From Paenibacillus sp. 32352 (lineage in GTDB: Bacteria; Bacillota; Bacilli; Paenibacillales; NBRC-103111): DNA of 64,000 nt. Below are positions 16,426-24,202 of this stretch, one piece after another. The DNA lies in the NCBI RefSeq assembly GCF_002042965.1, contig NZ_MZNT01000001.1, forward strand, positions 434,001-498,000, in the 5' to 3' direction. The notes under the pieces are model-generated. The model ran no database searches and was not told the origin of the DNA. It saw nothing but the letters and a program-made list of their open reading frames with translations. Positions within the stretch are counted from its first letter, which is position 1. Each line of letters begins with the position of its first letter. Position numbers and translations under genes: made by a program.

Positions 16426-16536
16426 GGCGTTGTCGACAATGAGGTTTTGAAGAACCCGTCCCTCTTTCAAAAAAGTTGGTTTTTTTACGAAAAAAAAGCG
16501 AACGCTATGGTTAAAAAAGAGAACGAGGTAGGGAAA

Positions 16537-17406
16537 ATGAACAACCGGGTACATAAAAAGAAAACTTGGCTTGAATTTTTGAAGGCCTTCATTTTTATAT
16601 CCATCGGTGCGGTGATGATGGCCGTAGCCCTTGAGGTTTTCCTGGTGCCTAACGATGTTATCGACGGGGGGATTACCGGGATTTCCATCGTGCTATCCAA
16701 ACTAACGGCGTTTCCGTTAGGGTTATTTATCTTCTTTATCAATCTCCCTTTCCTGGTCGTCGGCTACAAGCAGATCGGCAAGACGTTTGCGTTCTCTACA
16801 CTGTACGCGATTGCCTTGATGTCCGTAGTCACAGCTTTATTGCATCATGTAGAGCCTTTTACCAACGAGAAAATATTGGCCGTTTTGTTCGGAGGGCTCA
16901 TTCTCGGGTTGGGAGTCGGTCTGGTGCTGAGGTTCGGCGGGTCGCTGGACGGCACCGAGATTGTGGCTATCCTGCTGTCAGAAAAATTCAGATTGCCTGT
17001 CGGTCAGATCATCATGTTCATCAACGTGTTTATCTTTATATTGGCCGGCTTTGTGTTCGGCTGGGACTCGGCTATGTATTCCATTTTCACCTATTACATC
17101 GCTTCCAAGGTCATGGATATTGTCGTTCAAGGTCTGGAGGAATCCAAATCGGTTACGATCATCTCGAATGAATATGAGGAAATTTCCCATGCGATCATGA
17201 AGCGGCTGGGCCGCAATACGACGTATATTTACGCCAAGGGAGGATATTCCAAGGAGGATACCCAAATGATCTATTGCGTCGTTACGCGGCTGGAGCTGAG
17301 CAAATTGAAAGCACTCGTTCAGGAAATAGACGAAAGAGCCTTTATTTCCATTCAGCAGGTATCCGATGTGCTGGGAGGTAATTTTGACAAAAGCAGCATC
17401 CATTGA
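16537..17406 (+). CDS. YitT family membrane protein (DUF161 + DUF2179)
   Basis: 289 residues, the normal length for the family. Six hydrophobic segments fill residues 15-190, including GGITGISIVLSK and FGGSLDGTEIVAILLS, typical of YitT. The cytoplasmic DUF2179 domain (residues 195-285) has the TYIYAKGGYS-EDTQMIYCVV pattern. The start at 16537 is chosen because GAGGTAGGG lies just upstream; the longer version from 16447 adds 30 unlikely residues after the terminator. The transport function of the family is not established. Confidence 0.88.
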   Translation: MNNRVHKKKTWLEFLKAFIFISIGAVMMAVALEVFLVPNDVIDGGITGISIVLSKLTAFPLGLFIFFINLPFLVVGYKQIGKTFAFSTLYAIALMSVVTALLHHVEPFTNEKILAVLFGGLILGLGVGLVLRFGGSLDGTEIVAILLSEKFRLPVGQIIMFINVFIFILAGFVFGWDSAMYSIFTYYIASKVMDIVVQGLEESKSVTIISNEYEEISHAIMKRLGRNTTYIYAKGGYSKEDTQMIYCVVTRLELSKLKALVQEIDERAFISIQQVSDVLGGNFDKSSIH

Positions 17407-17522
17407 TACGGTGGAAGATGATGGTTTGCCGCGATACACGTTTTTTAATGAATTATTAATAAATTATTAAGATTTATGCTTTATACTGATCCCGTCATCT
17501 TGATTTGGATGGGGGATTACTT

Positions 17523-18131
17523 TTGAACTACGCGATTTTTCAATTTATTAATCAATGGGCGGGACAGGGCGGCTGGCTGGACAGCGTGATGGTGTTCTGT
17601 GCCCGCGATCTGGTTTGGGTTATGCTGCTCATTCTGGCTGTGCTGTGGATCAGCGGCCGCAGCGTGAATCAAAAAGGAGTATTCTACGCCTGCCTGTCAG
17701 CGGCCTTGGCAATTCTCGTTGCCGGGTGGATCATTTCACCTATCGTTGATCATCCGAGACCGTTCGTAGAGCATCAGGTGCATCAATTGGTTCCCCATGA
17801 CGCAGATCCGTCGTTCCCAAGCGACCATACGACCTTCACGTTCTCTATTGCCTTCACGGTATGCATGCTGTTGAAGCGCCGGATGGGAATATTGATGATA
17901 GTATTGGCCAGCCTCACGGGCATCGGACGCGTGTATACAGGGGTTCATTATCCTGCGGATATCGCCGGAGGGATCATCCTTGCCCTGCTGTCCAGCATGC
18001 TGGTCGTTAAATATCGCGGCTTTGCAGAGCCGCTGGCCAAGCTGTGCATAGGGATTTACAATAAGATCGCTGCAAAACTTCCGTTCCTGCCGCTAGGCGA
18101 CAGAGCGCGAGCTCAGTCCAACAAAGCATAA
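17523..18131 (+). CDS. bcrC: Undecaprenyl-diphosphatase, PAP2 type (BcrC-like)
   Basis: 202 residues with several membrane helices and the complete PAP2 phosphatase signature: DHPRPF (R79), PSDH (99-102, H102) and GRVYTGVHYPAD (R136, H142, D146). It dephosphorylates undecaprenyl diphosphate outside the membrane to recycle the cell-wall lipid carrier, and the family gives bacitracin tolerance. The TTG at 17523 is preferred (MNYAIFQFIN, as BcrC proteins begin MNYxIF) with GGGGGA 6 bases upstream; the upstream TTG at 17505 overlaps that site. It lies 116 bases after yitT with no terminator visible between them. Confidence 0.9.
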   Translation: MNYAIFQFINQWAGQGGWLDSVMVFCARDLVWVMLLILAVLWISGRSVNQKGVFYACLSAALAILVAGWIISPIVDHPRPFVEHQVHQLVPHDADPSFPSDHTTFTFSIAFTVCMLLKRRMGILMIVLASLTGIGRVYTGVHYPADIAGGIILALLSSMLVVKYRGFAEPLAKLCIGIYNKIAAKLPFLPLGDRARAQSNKA

Positions 18132-18205
18132 TACCGTGCAAGGAGAAAGCCTGTACCCCTTCAAGTAAGGAGGACAGGCTTTACGGTACGGTATAATGAA
18201 ATAAA

Positions 18206-18242
18206 GAACAACCTGCCCTGATTCAACAAAGGCAGGTTGTTC
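18206..18242. terminator. Hairpin between bcrC and YjcZ copy 2, probably bidirectional
   Basis: GAACAACCTGCC (18206-18217) pairs perfectly with GGCAGGTTGTTC (18231-18242). A second hairpin just upstream (AAAGCCTGT 18146-18154, ACAGGCTTT 18174-18182) lacks a T tract. Together they separate the convergent bcrC and YjcZ genes. Confidence 0.65.
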
Positions 18243-18264
18243 TGTCTTAATACGGCCTTATAGA

Positions 18265-18357
18265 TTAGTAAAGCACACCGCGGGTTACGATAACCAACAA
18301 GATAAAGAGAACCAGGATAACACCTACGCTAGTAAATCCGAAACCTACACCACTCAT
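18265..18357 (-). CDS. YjcZ-family sporulation peptide (copy 2)
   Basis: 30 residues: MSGVGFG followed by the hydrophobic helix FTSVGVILVLFILLVIVTRG and VLY. The core is identical to the copy at 2574-2699, 15.6 kb away, and the DNA is close to identical across it, suggesting recent duplication or conversion. GAGAGGAG lies 8 bases upstream of the ATG. Predicted to sit in a spore-compartment membrane. Confidence 0.87.
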   Translation of the reverse strand: MSGVGFGFTSVGVILVLFILLVIVTRGVLY

Positions 18358-18496
18358 TTGAAATTCTCCTCTCATATGCTTAGTTTTGGAAGGGGGTATT
18401 GCTTATTCCCAAAATAAGTATATGTAAGGGGGAGCCCCAGTGCTTGGATCAATGCCCTTACCCGATAAATGGGGCGTCAGTACATTTGGCGGCGGC

Positions 18497-19870
18497 TCAA
18501 TAAGTTAAATGGACCCGTTCCCCTGTGACGGCATCGCAAATCGAATCGAAATGCGTCAGTGTGTAGACAAGACACGCTTTAACGGTCTCTTCGGGCGAAT
18601 GCCTGTCAGCCAGCCGGTAGGACAGCCTGGCCTCGATATGAGGAAATAGCAGCTCCCATGCGGTTTCGGCTACAATCTTAGGCTCACAGCACCCGAGATT
18701 GCTTCTTGCTTCTTTATCCGCGTCGCCGCGGCTGGCCTGGAACAGCTTCAAGGCATCCATGACATGAGAGATATTCCAGGTGTCCCGGTCTATAATCAGT
18801 CCGATCTTGCCGCCCATGATAGGAATCCCGTGAAGGAAGCGCTGCATCTCGATCTTGATTTGATTTCCCTGCATGCTCTCTACAATTCGGCCGTCCGATT
18901 TATGAATAAAAGCGAACTGCCAGGGCTCCTCCGAAACGGATTGCTTGAGATAAGATACGGCGATGTCCAGAGCGCGGGCGGCTTCTTCCTCCGATACAGG
19001 CGGGTAGAAGGGATGCGGCGCCGCCAGATCCACGTCCGTGACATGCTCCTCCAGCTTTAACTCATCATAATGTGCCTCGGAAAAGACGGGCTTACGCACG
19101 ATATGAACCGTTTGATTGCGCTCCGGCAAAGACGTATCCAAATCGATAATTTCGATAAAATCGCTTTTATCCGTATAAACCAACTCCCCCGTTACAGCAT
19201 CAAATACATCATGCCTGCATAGATAGAAGGGATGATCCGAGGGATGAAACAAATTCAAATAGCAGAGCGTCAGCTGGTCTGGCCCTAGCTGCTCCTTGAA
19301 TATATCCATAGGGATGTATTCGCTGCTGCCCGCAAATTCGCAATCGTCCCATACGCACCAGTAATGAAGCAGCTCGAAGGAACGGTTCAATGTGATATGA
19401 AGAGCCTGCTGAGTGCTAACCGGAATCCCGTTATGCTGCCTGCCATAGACGAAATCATAGCGTTTTTGTCCAATTACCGTCTTATTGCGCAGAACCAGTT
19501 CCTCGGGGTTGATTCTTGCATCCAGCTTGCGGATCCATTGAAGCACATGGGGATAGACGGCTTCATATTGAGCATCGCTGAGCTCTTCTTTCGGTTCCTT
19601 ATTGCTTTCTCTATCGTCATGGCGGTAAAAAGCAACCAGCTGGCCGGTCAGGGCATCCAGCTCGGCCCGAATCGTGTGCGGGTTCACGAGCATATTGTCG
19701 TCCAGCCTCGGTTCGCCTTGCTTGTTCCACTCGAGCTCTACCTTATAGTAGGGGGCTTGTTCAGGCGAAGAATTGCGAAAAATGCCGCTGGAAACCAATT
19801 CGTGCGTATCGGGGATAGAAATCTGCTCACGAAGCTTCGCAATAGCCTGCTGAACGGTAAGTAGTTTCAT
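18497..19870 (-). CDS. YcdB/YcdC-type (PepSY-like) repeat protein
   Basis: 457 residues without a signal peptide or membrane helix. It looks like two PepSY-like halves. Repeated features are strings such as LDALTGQLVAFYR, DAVTGELVYTDK and DAVTGERVHLTY, the xDAxTG turn seen in YcdB/YcdC-domain proteins of Bacillales. AAAGGAGAG lies 10 bases before the ATG. It stands alone. The cytoplasmic location is unusual because most relatives are exported. Family call is moderate; function unknown. Confidence 0.6.
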   Translation of the reverse strand: MKLLTVQQAIAKLREQISIPDTHELVSSGIFRNSSPEQAPYYKVELEWNKQGEPRLDDNMLVNPHTIRAELDALTGQLVAFYRHDDRESNKEPKEELSDAQYEAVYPHVLQWIRKLDARINPEELVLRNKTVIGQKRYDFVYGRQHNGIPVSTQQALHITLNRSFELLHYWCVWDDCEFAGSSEYIPMDIFKEQLGPDQLTLCYLNLFHPSDHPFYLCRHDVFDAVTGELVYTDKSDFIEIIDLDTSLPERNQTVHIVRKPVFSEAHYDELKLEEHVTDVDLAAPHPFYPPVSEEEAARALDIAVSYLKQSVSEEPWQFAFIHKSDGRIVESMQGNQIKIEMQRFLHGIPIMGGKIGLIIDRDTWNISHVMDALKLFQASRGDADKEARSNLGCCEPKIVAETAWELLFPHIEARLSYRLADRHSPEETVKACLVYTLTHFDSICDAVTGERVHLTY

Positions 19871-19938
19871 TTTGGGCAGCTCTCCTTTTTCTTATTATGT
19901 TACATACGGCCTTTTTATTGCATGGTTGCCGAATATAG

Positions 19939-19974
19939 AAAAAAGCCGCAAATCCCTTGGAATTTGCAGCTTTT
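19939..19974 (-). terminator. Terminator of the DUF1572 gene
   Basis: AAAAGCCGCAAAT (19941-19953) and ATTTGCAGCTTTT (19962-19974) form a long stem with one mismatch. On the minus strand it ends in a run of six T, so it terminates transcription from the gene at 20076-20609. Confidence 0.8.
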
Positions 19975-20075
19975 ACAGCAATTATTTTGATGGACCTGAC
20001 CGGCTTTCAATTCCGATAATCCCGGCATGTACCGGAATCAGCCTAGAAGCCAAAGGCCAGGCTTATAGGAGCTTT

Positions 20076-20609
20076 TCACGGCTTGAAGGCTTTGGATTGT
20101 CCGCGGGCAGTGCTGAGCGTCTGCCAATGCTCACTGCTCAAGTGCTTGGCTAAAAATACGATTTGGCCGACATGATACCCGTAGTGGGATACTTGACGCT
20201 GGATCGCTTTGATGACTGTATGGGCTTCGCCGCGAATGGCAACCTGGCGCAGCAGATCGTCCGGCTTTAGCCCGGAAAGCGCATCGAATAATACGCTCCA
20301 GCCCTGCTCCCACAGCGCCATCAGCGCAGGACGATCCAAGCCTTTGGGCTCGAATTCGCCGTCCCGGTCTCTTGTAGGCTTTTCCCCGTCGGAAGTCAAG
20401 AAATCCGTCCAGCGGGACAGCATATTGCCGTGCATATGAAGAATCATCACTTCAAGAGAGTTCGATTCCTTATCAAGGAGGCAGTGAAATTGGGAATCAT
20501 CCACTTGCTTCATCGCTTTGTCGGCCAATTGCTTCATGCTTTGAAACGCTTCAATGCTTTCTTGCAGAAAAACCTCGTTTACTGATGGACTTTGCTCCGA
20601 TTGCGCCAT
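20076..20609 (-). CDS. DUF1572 family protein (DinB-like four-helix fold)
   Basis: 177 residues, helical, with HMHGNMLSRWTDFLTSDGEKP near the middle and HYGYHVGQIVFLAKHL near the end. These His positions (HMHGN, HYGYHVGQ) form the metal-binding pattern of DUF1572, a branch of the DinB/YfiT four-helix superfamily that includes thiol transferases; it is unrelated to the DinB polymerase. The second ATG (20609) is chosen because AGGAG is 9 bases upstream, whereas the first overlaps it. The reaction is unknown. Confidence 0.78.
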   Translation of the reverse strand: MAQSEQSPSVNEVFLQESIEAFQSMKQLADKAMKQVDDSQFHCLLDKESNSLEVMILHMHGNMLSRWTDFLTSDGEKPTRDRDGEFEPKGLDRPALMALWEQGWSVLFDALSGLKPDDLLRQVAIRGEAHTVIKAIQRQVSHYGYHVGQIVFLAKHLSSEHWQTLSTARGQSKAFKP

Positions 20610-20713
20610 ACTCCTCATCTCCTACATTCGAATAGATGCCTATTCTTACGATATACGAAGCGGGGACGATTGTATATCAGAATGTTTTTATAAGGAGTAT
20701 AACGGAAATTTAT

Positions 20714-21031
20714 TTATTCTTCATTCATCGTATAATAATTCAGCATGACGCTTGTAATGCCAAGTACGACGTAGATGACATATTCCCCCAGGCCCGTTAA
20801 GTAAGCGAAGGGAAAAATAACAAACCAAATGCCGGCCAACAGCGAAATCCAATTCAGCCATGAATTCCAGCCCGATGCTTTGAAAATGAAAGCCAGAAGC
20901 GACGCGATGAATTGAAGGGAACCAAAGACAACACTGGTGATAACGGCGCTTTCGTGAGTCAAATCAATCCAATGAGGGCCAAAGACAAACAAGAGACCAA
21001 TCAACGCAGCCAACAAATTTTTAACCGCCAT
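20714..21031 (-). CDS. SPW repeat small membrane protein
   Basis: 105 residues with four hydrophobic helices. Residues 6-30 (ALIGLLFVFGPHWIDLTHES) and 55-80 (WLNWISLLAGIWFVIFPF) carry the W-x(n)-G-x-W/F-x2-xPF pattern of the SPW family. GGGAGG precedes the ATG by 8 bases. It is flanked by unrelated genes on the same strand. Role unknown. Confidence 0.75.
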   Translation of the reverse strand: MAVKNLLAALIGLLFVFGPHWIDLTHESAVITSVVFGSLQFIASLLAFIFKASGWNSWLNWISLLAGIWFVIFPFAYLTGLGEYVIYVVLGITSVMLNYYTMNEE

Positions 21032-21154
21032 GATTACACCTCCCGAAAATTGAGATAAGCCATCAACACCTCATAAGGGGTCTATTCTATGTATATGCAA
21101 GCGGTTTCAAAATGGTTCGGCGCTTGGCAAAAAAAAGATCTCTATGTACGGCAA

Positions 21155-21183
21155 AGCCCCCGGTGCATGAAGCGCCGAGGGCT
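21155..21183 (-). terminator. Terminator of the CAP-domain gene
   Basis: AGCCCCCGG (21155-21163) pairs with CCGAGGGCT (21175-21183) with one mismatch. On the minus strand it begins 19 bases beyond the stop codon; the immediate T tract is short, but eight T follow about 20 bases later. Confidence 0.55.
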
Positions 21184-21201
21184 GTGAAATCCTAAGAAAT
21201 A

Positions 21202-22095
21202 TTAGTTCGCGATAAATTCTTGTACCCATTCGCCGTTGTAGTAAGCAACACCGATTTTGGTGTAGTTAGGGCTCATGATGTTTTGACGGTGACCAGCGCT
21301 GTTCATCCAAGCGTTCATAACCTCTTCAGGGTTACGTTGGCCTTTGGCGATGTTTTCACCTGCATAGGTGTAGCTGATTCCGTATTGCTTCATCATGTCA
21401 AACGGAGAACCGTACGTTGGGGAAGTATGGTCAAAGTAGTTGTTGCTGTACATGTCCTTAGCTTTATCCATGGCCATATTCGCCAATTTGCTGTCGGAAG
21501 TCAATGCAGGAAGACCTGCTTTGGCACGCTCTTGGTTCACCAAAGTAACGACTTGGTCCGCGAAGGCGGATTGAGAATCCGTTACAGCTTCTTGGGAACC
21601 GCTGTTATTTTCTGTTCCGCTGCCATTGTTCGTAGTGCCGTTCTCGGTAGTTCCGCTGCCATTATCGGTAGTTCCGCTGTTATCTGCAGTACCGCTACCG
21701 TTATCGGAGCCGTTATCTACAGTGCCGGAACCGGAGCCGGAGTCCGTATTGCCGGTAGTACCTTGGTCCTGACCTTGACCAGGGTTGCAATTAAAGTTCA
21801 TGTTAGGGAAGTTTTTCCAGATGATTCCTGCCAGCCCTTGGTTATTACCGGAGCCAATCGTTTGCCATTTTCCTTCTTGACCTTTCAACAAGGAATTCAA
21901 ATCAATATTTCCTAGATTCTGACCTTGGCCTTGCAGCAAGGAATTCAGATCGATTCCGTACTGTTGAGTGATTTGAGACAAATCGCCAGCAGACACAGTA
22001 TTCGCCGGTGCGGCGGAAACGGCGCTAACGCCGATGATTGGGCTAAGGGCCAGTACACCTGTCAATACAACTTTCTTGAAACGGTTCAACAACAA
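21202..22095 (-). CDS. Secreted CAP-domain (SCP/PR1-like) protein
   Basis: About 297 residues from a TTG start. A signal peptide (RFKKVVLTGVLALSPIIGV...SAVSAAPA) is followed by a short N-terminal region with two DLNSLL(Q/K)GQ repeats, a low-complexity linker of Gly/Ser/Thr/Asn (residues about 115-175) and a CAP domain (about 185-297) with LVNQERAKAGLPAL, AGENIAKG and HRQNIMSPNYTKIGVAY. YkwD-type CAP proteins are exported; their activity is not settled. Three TTG codons in a row (22095, 22092, 22089) follow AGGAG; 22095 is 6 bases away. The ORF extends to 22179 only by reading through the riboswitch. Confidence 0.88.
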   Translation of the reverse strand: MLLNRFKKVVLTGVLALSPIIGVSAVSAAPANTVSAGDLSQITQQYGIDLNSLLQGQGQNLGNIDLNSLLKGQEGKWQTIGSGNNQGLAGIIWKNFPNMNFNCNPGQGQDQGTTGNTDSGSGSGTVDNGSDNGSGTADNSGTTDNGSGTTENGTTNNGSGTENNSGSQEAVTDSQSAFADQVVTLVNQERAKAGLPALTSDSKLANMAMDKAKDMYSNNYFDHTSPTYGSPFDMMKQYGISYTYAGENIAKGQRNPEEVMNAWMNSAGHRQNIMSPNYTKIGVAYYNGEWVQEFIAN

Positions 22096-22111
22096 AATCC
22101 TCTCCTTTTCG

Positions 22112-22226
22112 CGGCCTGCGAGGTTAGCTGACGGATTCGGGTCAAAGAGCAAGCACCCTGCCGCAAGACGCGGCTTCACCCCATGGAATGGGTCCCCCGT
22201 GCTTTCATAGAAAGCTTCGGCCTGAT
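22112..22226 (-). promoter_or_regulatory. ydaO/yuaA (cyclic di-AMP) riboswitch
   Basis: On the minus strand the leader holds the conserved ydaO blocks in order: a small hairpin (CTTTCTATGAAAG), CGGGGGACCCA, GGGGTGAA, then GACCCGAATCCGTCAGCTAAC and CTCGCAGGC. It ends 17 bases before the CAP gene start. Known ydaO riboswitches turn expression off when c-di-AMP is high and often control cell-wall or potassium genes. The P1 arms are less clear than the core. It shows the CAP gene is tied to osmotic or wall homeostasis. Confidence 0.9.
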
Positions 22227-22290
22227 AGTTTTGTTTGTTTGCTCATGCCCGGTTCGTTGTGCATCCTGCCGGGCTCTCTTGAGCCACTTC

Positions 22291-22319
22291 ATTGTAGCAC
22301 GTGCCTATACAGATTTCAC
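22291..22319 (-). promoter_or_regulatory. Candidate promoter of the riboswitch-CAP transcript
   Basis: On the minus strand GTGAAA (22314-22319) and an extended -10, TGCTACAAT (TACAAT 22291-22296), are 17 bases apart. Between it and the riboswitch lie two hairpins (GCCCGG...CCGGGC and GGCTC...GAGCC). The remaining bases to 22609 are AT-rich and must hold the promoter of the divergent yesN-like gene. Confidence 0.45.
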
Positions 22320-22609
22320 GGCACAAAGTCTTCCAACATTGGGCGATAGAAACAACAGCAGCTTCCTTACGATTGAAGAAAGCCGCTTTGTTTTTATACT
22401 GAAGGCCAAAGCAGACAGGCCGCATCTATTAGAAAAAATAGAACTGATATCTTCGAATTTGTCCTGCTTTAATACGTGAAATGAAAGAGTTGCGAAGCTC
22501 AACAGCATTTTATACTTTTTTACAAGATTACTGTATAGGTGCTCCGAAATCGATATGCTATGATGAGATCACTATTGGATTGTAAGCGTCTTCTTGGGAG
22601 GGATAGCGG

Positions 22610-24202
22610 ATGCATCCATCGCAATTGTTAACCGTGTTAGTGGTAGACGATGAACTGCCGTTAAGAGAGGAGCTTCGGCTCTTTCCATGGCACAACAGCC
22701 TCGCCGAGCTTGTAGGGGAAGCGGAAAACGGTGAAGAAGCAATGGAGCTGTGCCGTAAGCTCAGACCCGATGTGGTGATTACAGATATTACGATGCCCGT
22801 TATGGATGGTATGGACTTATTTCGGCGGATCAAGCAGGAGTTTCCGCTGACGCAGGTTGTGCTCTTGACCTGTCATAGTGATTTTGCCTATGCCAAGGAA
22901 GCATTGAAGCTGGGGGCTTTAGAATATTTGATCAAAGTATCCCTGCTGGATACGGAACTGGAGCATGTGCTGAATAAAGCCCGTGAAGCTATTCAGCGGG
23001 AGTACAATTATAGGCGCAATGAAATAGACAGGCAGCGCTGGGAGCTGACAAGACTGTTAAGCAGCACAGGCAAAGAACCAAAACGGGTGGAAGCGATAGA
23101 TGCCATTTTAAAAAGCTGGGGCGTCTTATGGCCAATAAGGATTATCCGTCTGCATGTCAGTGTCCGGCCGCAGGAGGAAATGTTCGCCCATCATGAGCTC
23201 CAGTCTTTGTTAAGTGAGCGGGAGCTTACCGATGACCGTGACAATCCGTGCTGGCGTTGGATAACGCTTGGACCGACGGATTATATATGGATCCAGCGGG
23301 CTGCCCCAGAAACAGGGACGACCATACTGCTCTCAACCAGGCAGTGGCTGGAGCGGCTTCAATCCGCCATCGATGTGCGGGCCTCTTATTTAAGTGAAGC
23401 CGTAAGCCTCTATGCCGTCATTGGGCCTAGCATTTCATCCGCGGTAGACTTGCTGTCTGCCATTGAGCTTACCAAGCTGCCAGCCGCGGCTGTTTTCTAT
23501 GATACAGGGGGGGCTGTTTATGAAATGTCAGCGGCTTCAGGAACGATCCGGCCATCAATCAGCCGATCGGCTGTAGATGGAACCCTATCCAATGCGTTAA
23601 ATTTTGAAATGCTGACTGAGCTTATGAGACAGACAGCGGCCGATAAGGCGCTGTTAATCGAATTTTGCCAGGGACGGCTAACGGAATGGGTGAATCAAGT
23701 AAGGCCTGAGCCCGCTGGCTTAAAGTCGTGGCTGATCTCCAACCGGAAAGAATGGATGGGGGAGCGAGATAACGCTCAACAACAGGAGCTTATCCAGAAG
23801 CTGCAAGCATCAAGAACGGCTTCGGAGCTCCTGTCGATGGTCATTCGGGAGGTGGAAAACCGGGGGAAGCTGAAGTATCGCAAAGAAGTGGCACAAGCGA
23901 TACAGCTCATCTCCAATCATATCGCAGAACCGATTACATTAACGTGGGCAGCGGAACGGGTAGGGCTCAGTTCCTTTTACTTAAGCAGATTATTCCGTGA
24001 AGAGGTAGGCGAGTCGTTCAATGAATATGTGACGATGAAGCGAATCGACAAAGCCATTCATCTGTTACAAACAACAAGCCTGAAAGTATACGAGGTTGCC
24101 GAGCAAGTGGGGATTCCGAGCTACCGCTATTTTTCTGTACTTTTCCGCAGCCGGACTGGCGTTTCTCCAACGGAATATAAGAAAGGCGGTGCCGGGGAAT
24201 GA
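22610..24202 (+). CDS. YesN-type response regulator with AraC output domain
   Basis: 530 residues. The receiver domain (5-125) has acidic D13/D14, phospho-acceptor D59 in VVITDITMP and K109 in LIKVS. A 280-residue middle region follows, and a double helix-turn-helix AraC domain (about 430-525; ITLTWAAERVGLSSFYLSRLF and VYEVAEQVGIPSYRYFSVLF). It binds DNA after phosphorylation by the partner kinase encoded next (overlap ATGA, 24199-24202). The adjacent CUT1 transporter is the likely target, as is usual for YesMN systems. Confidence 0.93.
   Translation: MHPSQLLTVLVVDDELPLREELRLFPWHNSLAELVGEAENGEEAMELCRKLRPDVVITDITMPVMDGMDLFRRIKQEFPLTQVVLLTCHSDFAYAKEALKLGALEYLIKVSLLDTELEHVLNKAREAIQREYNYRRNEIDRQRWELTRLLSSTGKEPKRVEAIDAILKSWGVLWPIRIIRLHVSVRPQEEMFAHHELQSLLSERELTDDRDNPCWRWITLGPTDYIWIQRAAPETGTTILLSTRQWLERLQSAIDVRASYLSEAVSLYAVIGPSISSAVDLLSAIELTKLPAAAVFYDTGGAVYEMSAASGTIRPSISRSAVDGTLSNALNFEMLTELMRQTAADKALLIEFCQGRLTEWVNQVRPEPAGLKSWLISNRKEWMGERDNAQQQELIQKLQASRTASELLSMVIREVENRGKLKYRKEVAQAIQLISNHIAEPITLTWAAERVGLSSFYLSRLFREEVGESFNEYVTMKRIDKAIHLLQTTSLKVYEVAEQVGIPSYRYFSVLFRSRTGVSPTEYKKGGAGE

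Noticed and set aside
21220..21915. 231-codon plus-strand ORF inside the CAP gene
   Set aside because: Antisense to the CAP domain and its Gly/Ser/Thr linker; repetitive Ala/Ser/Val composition.
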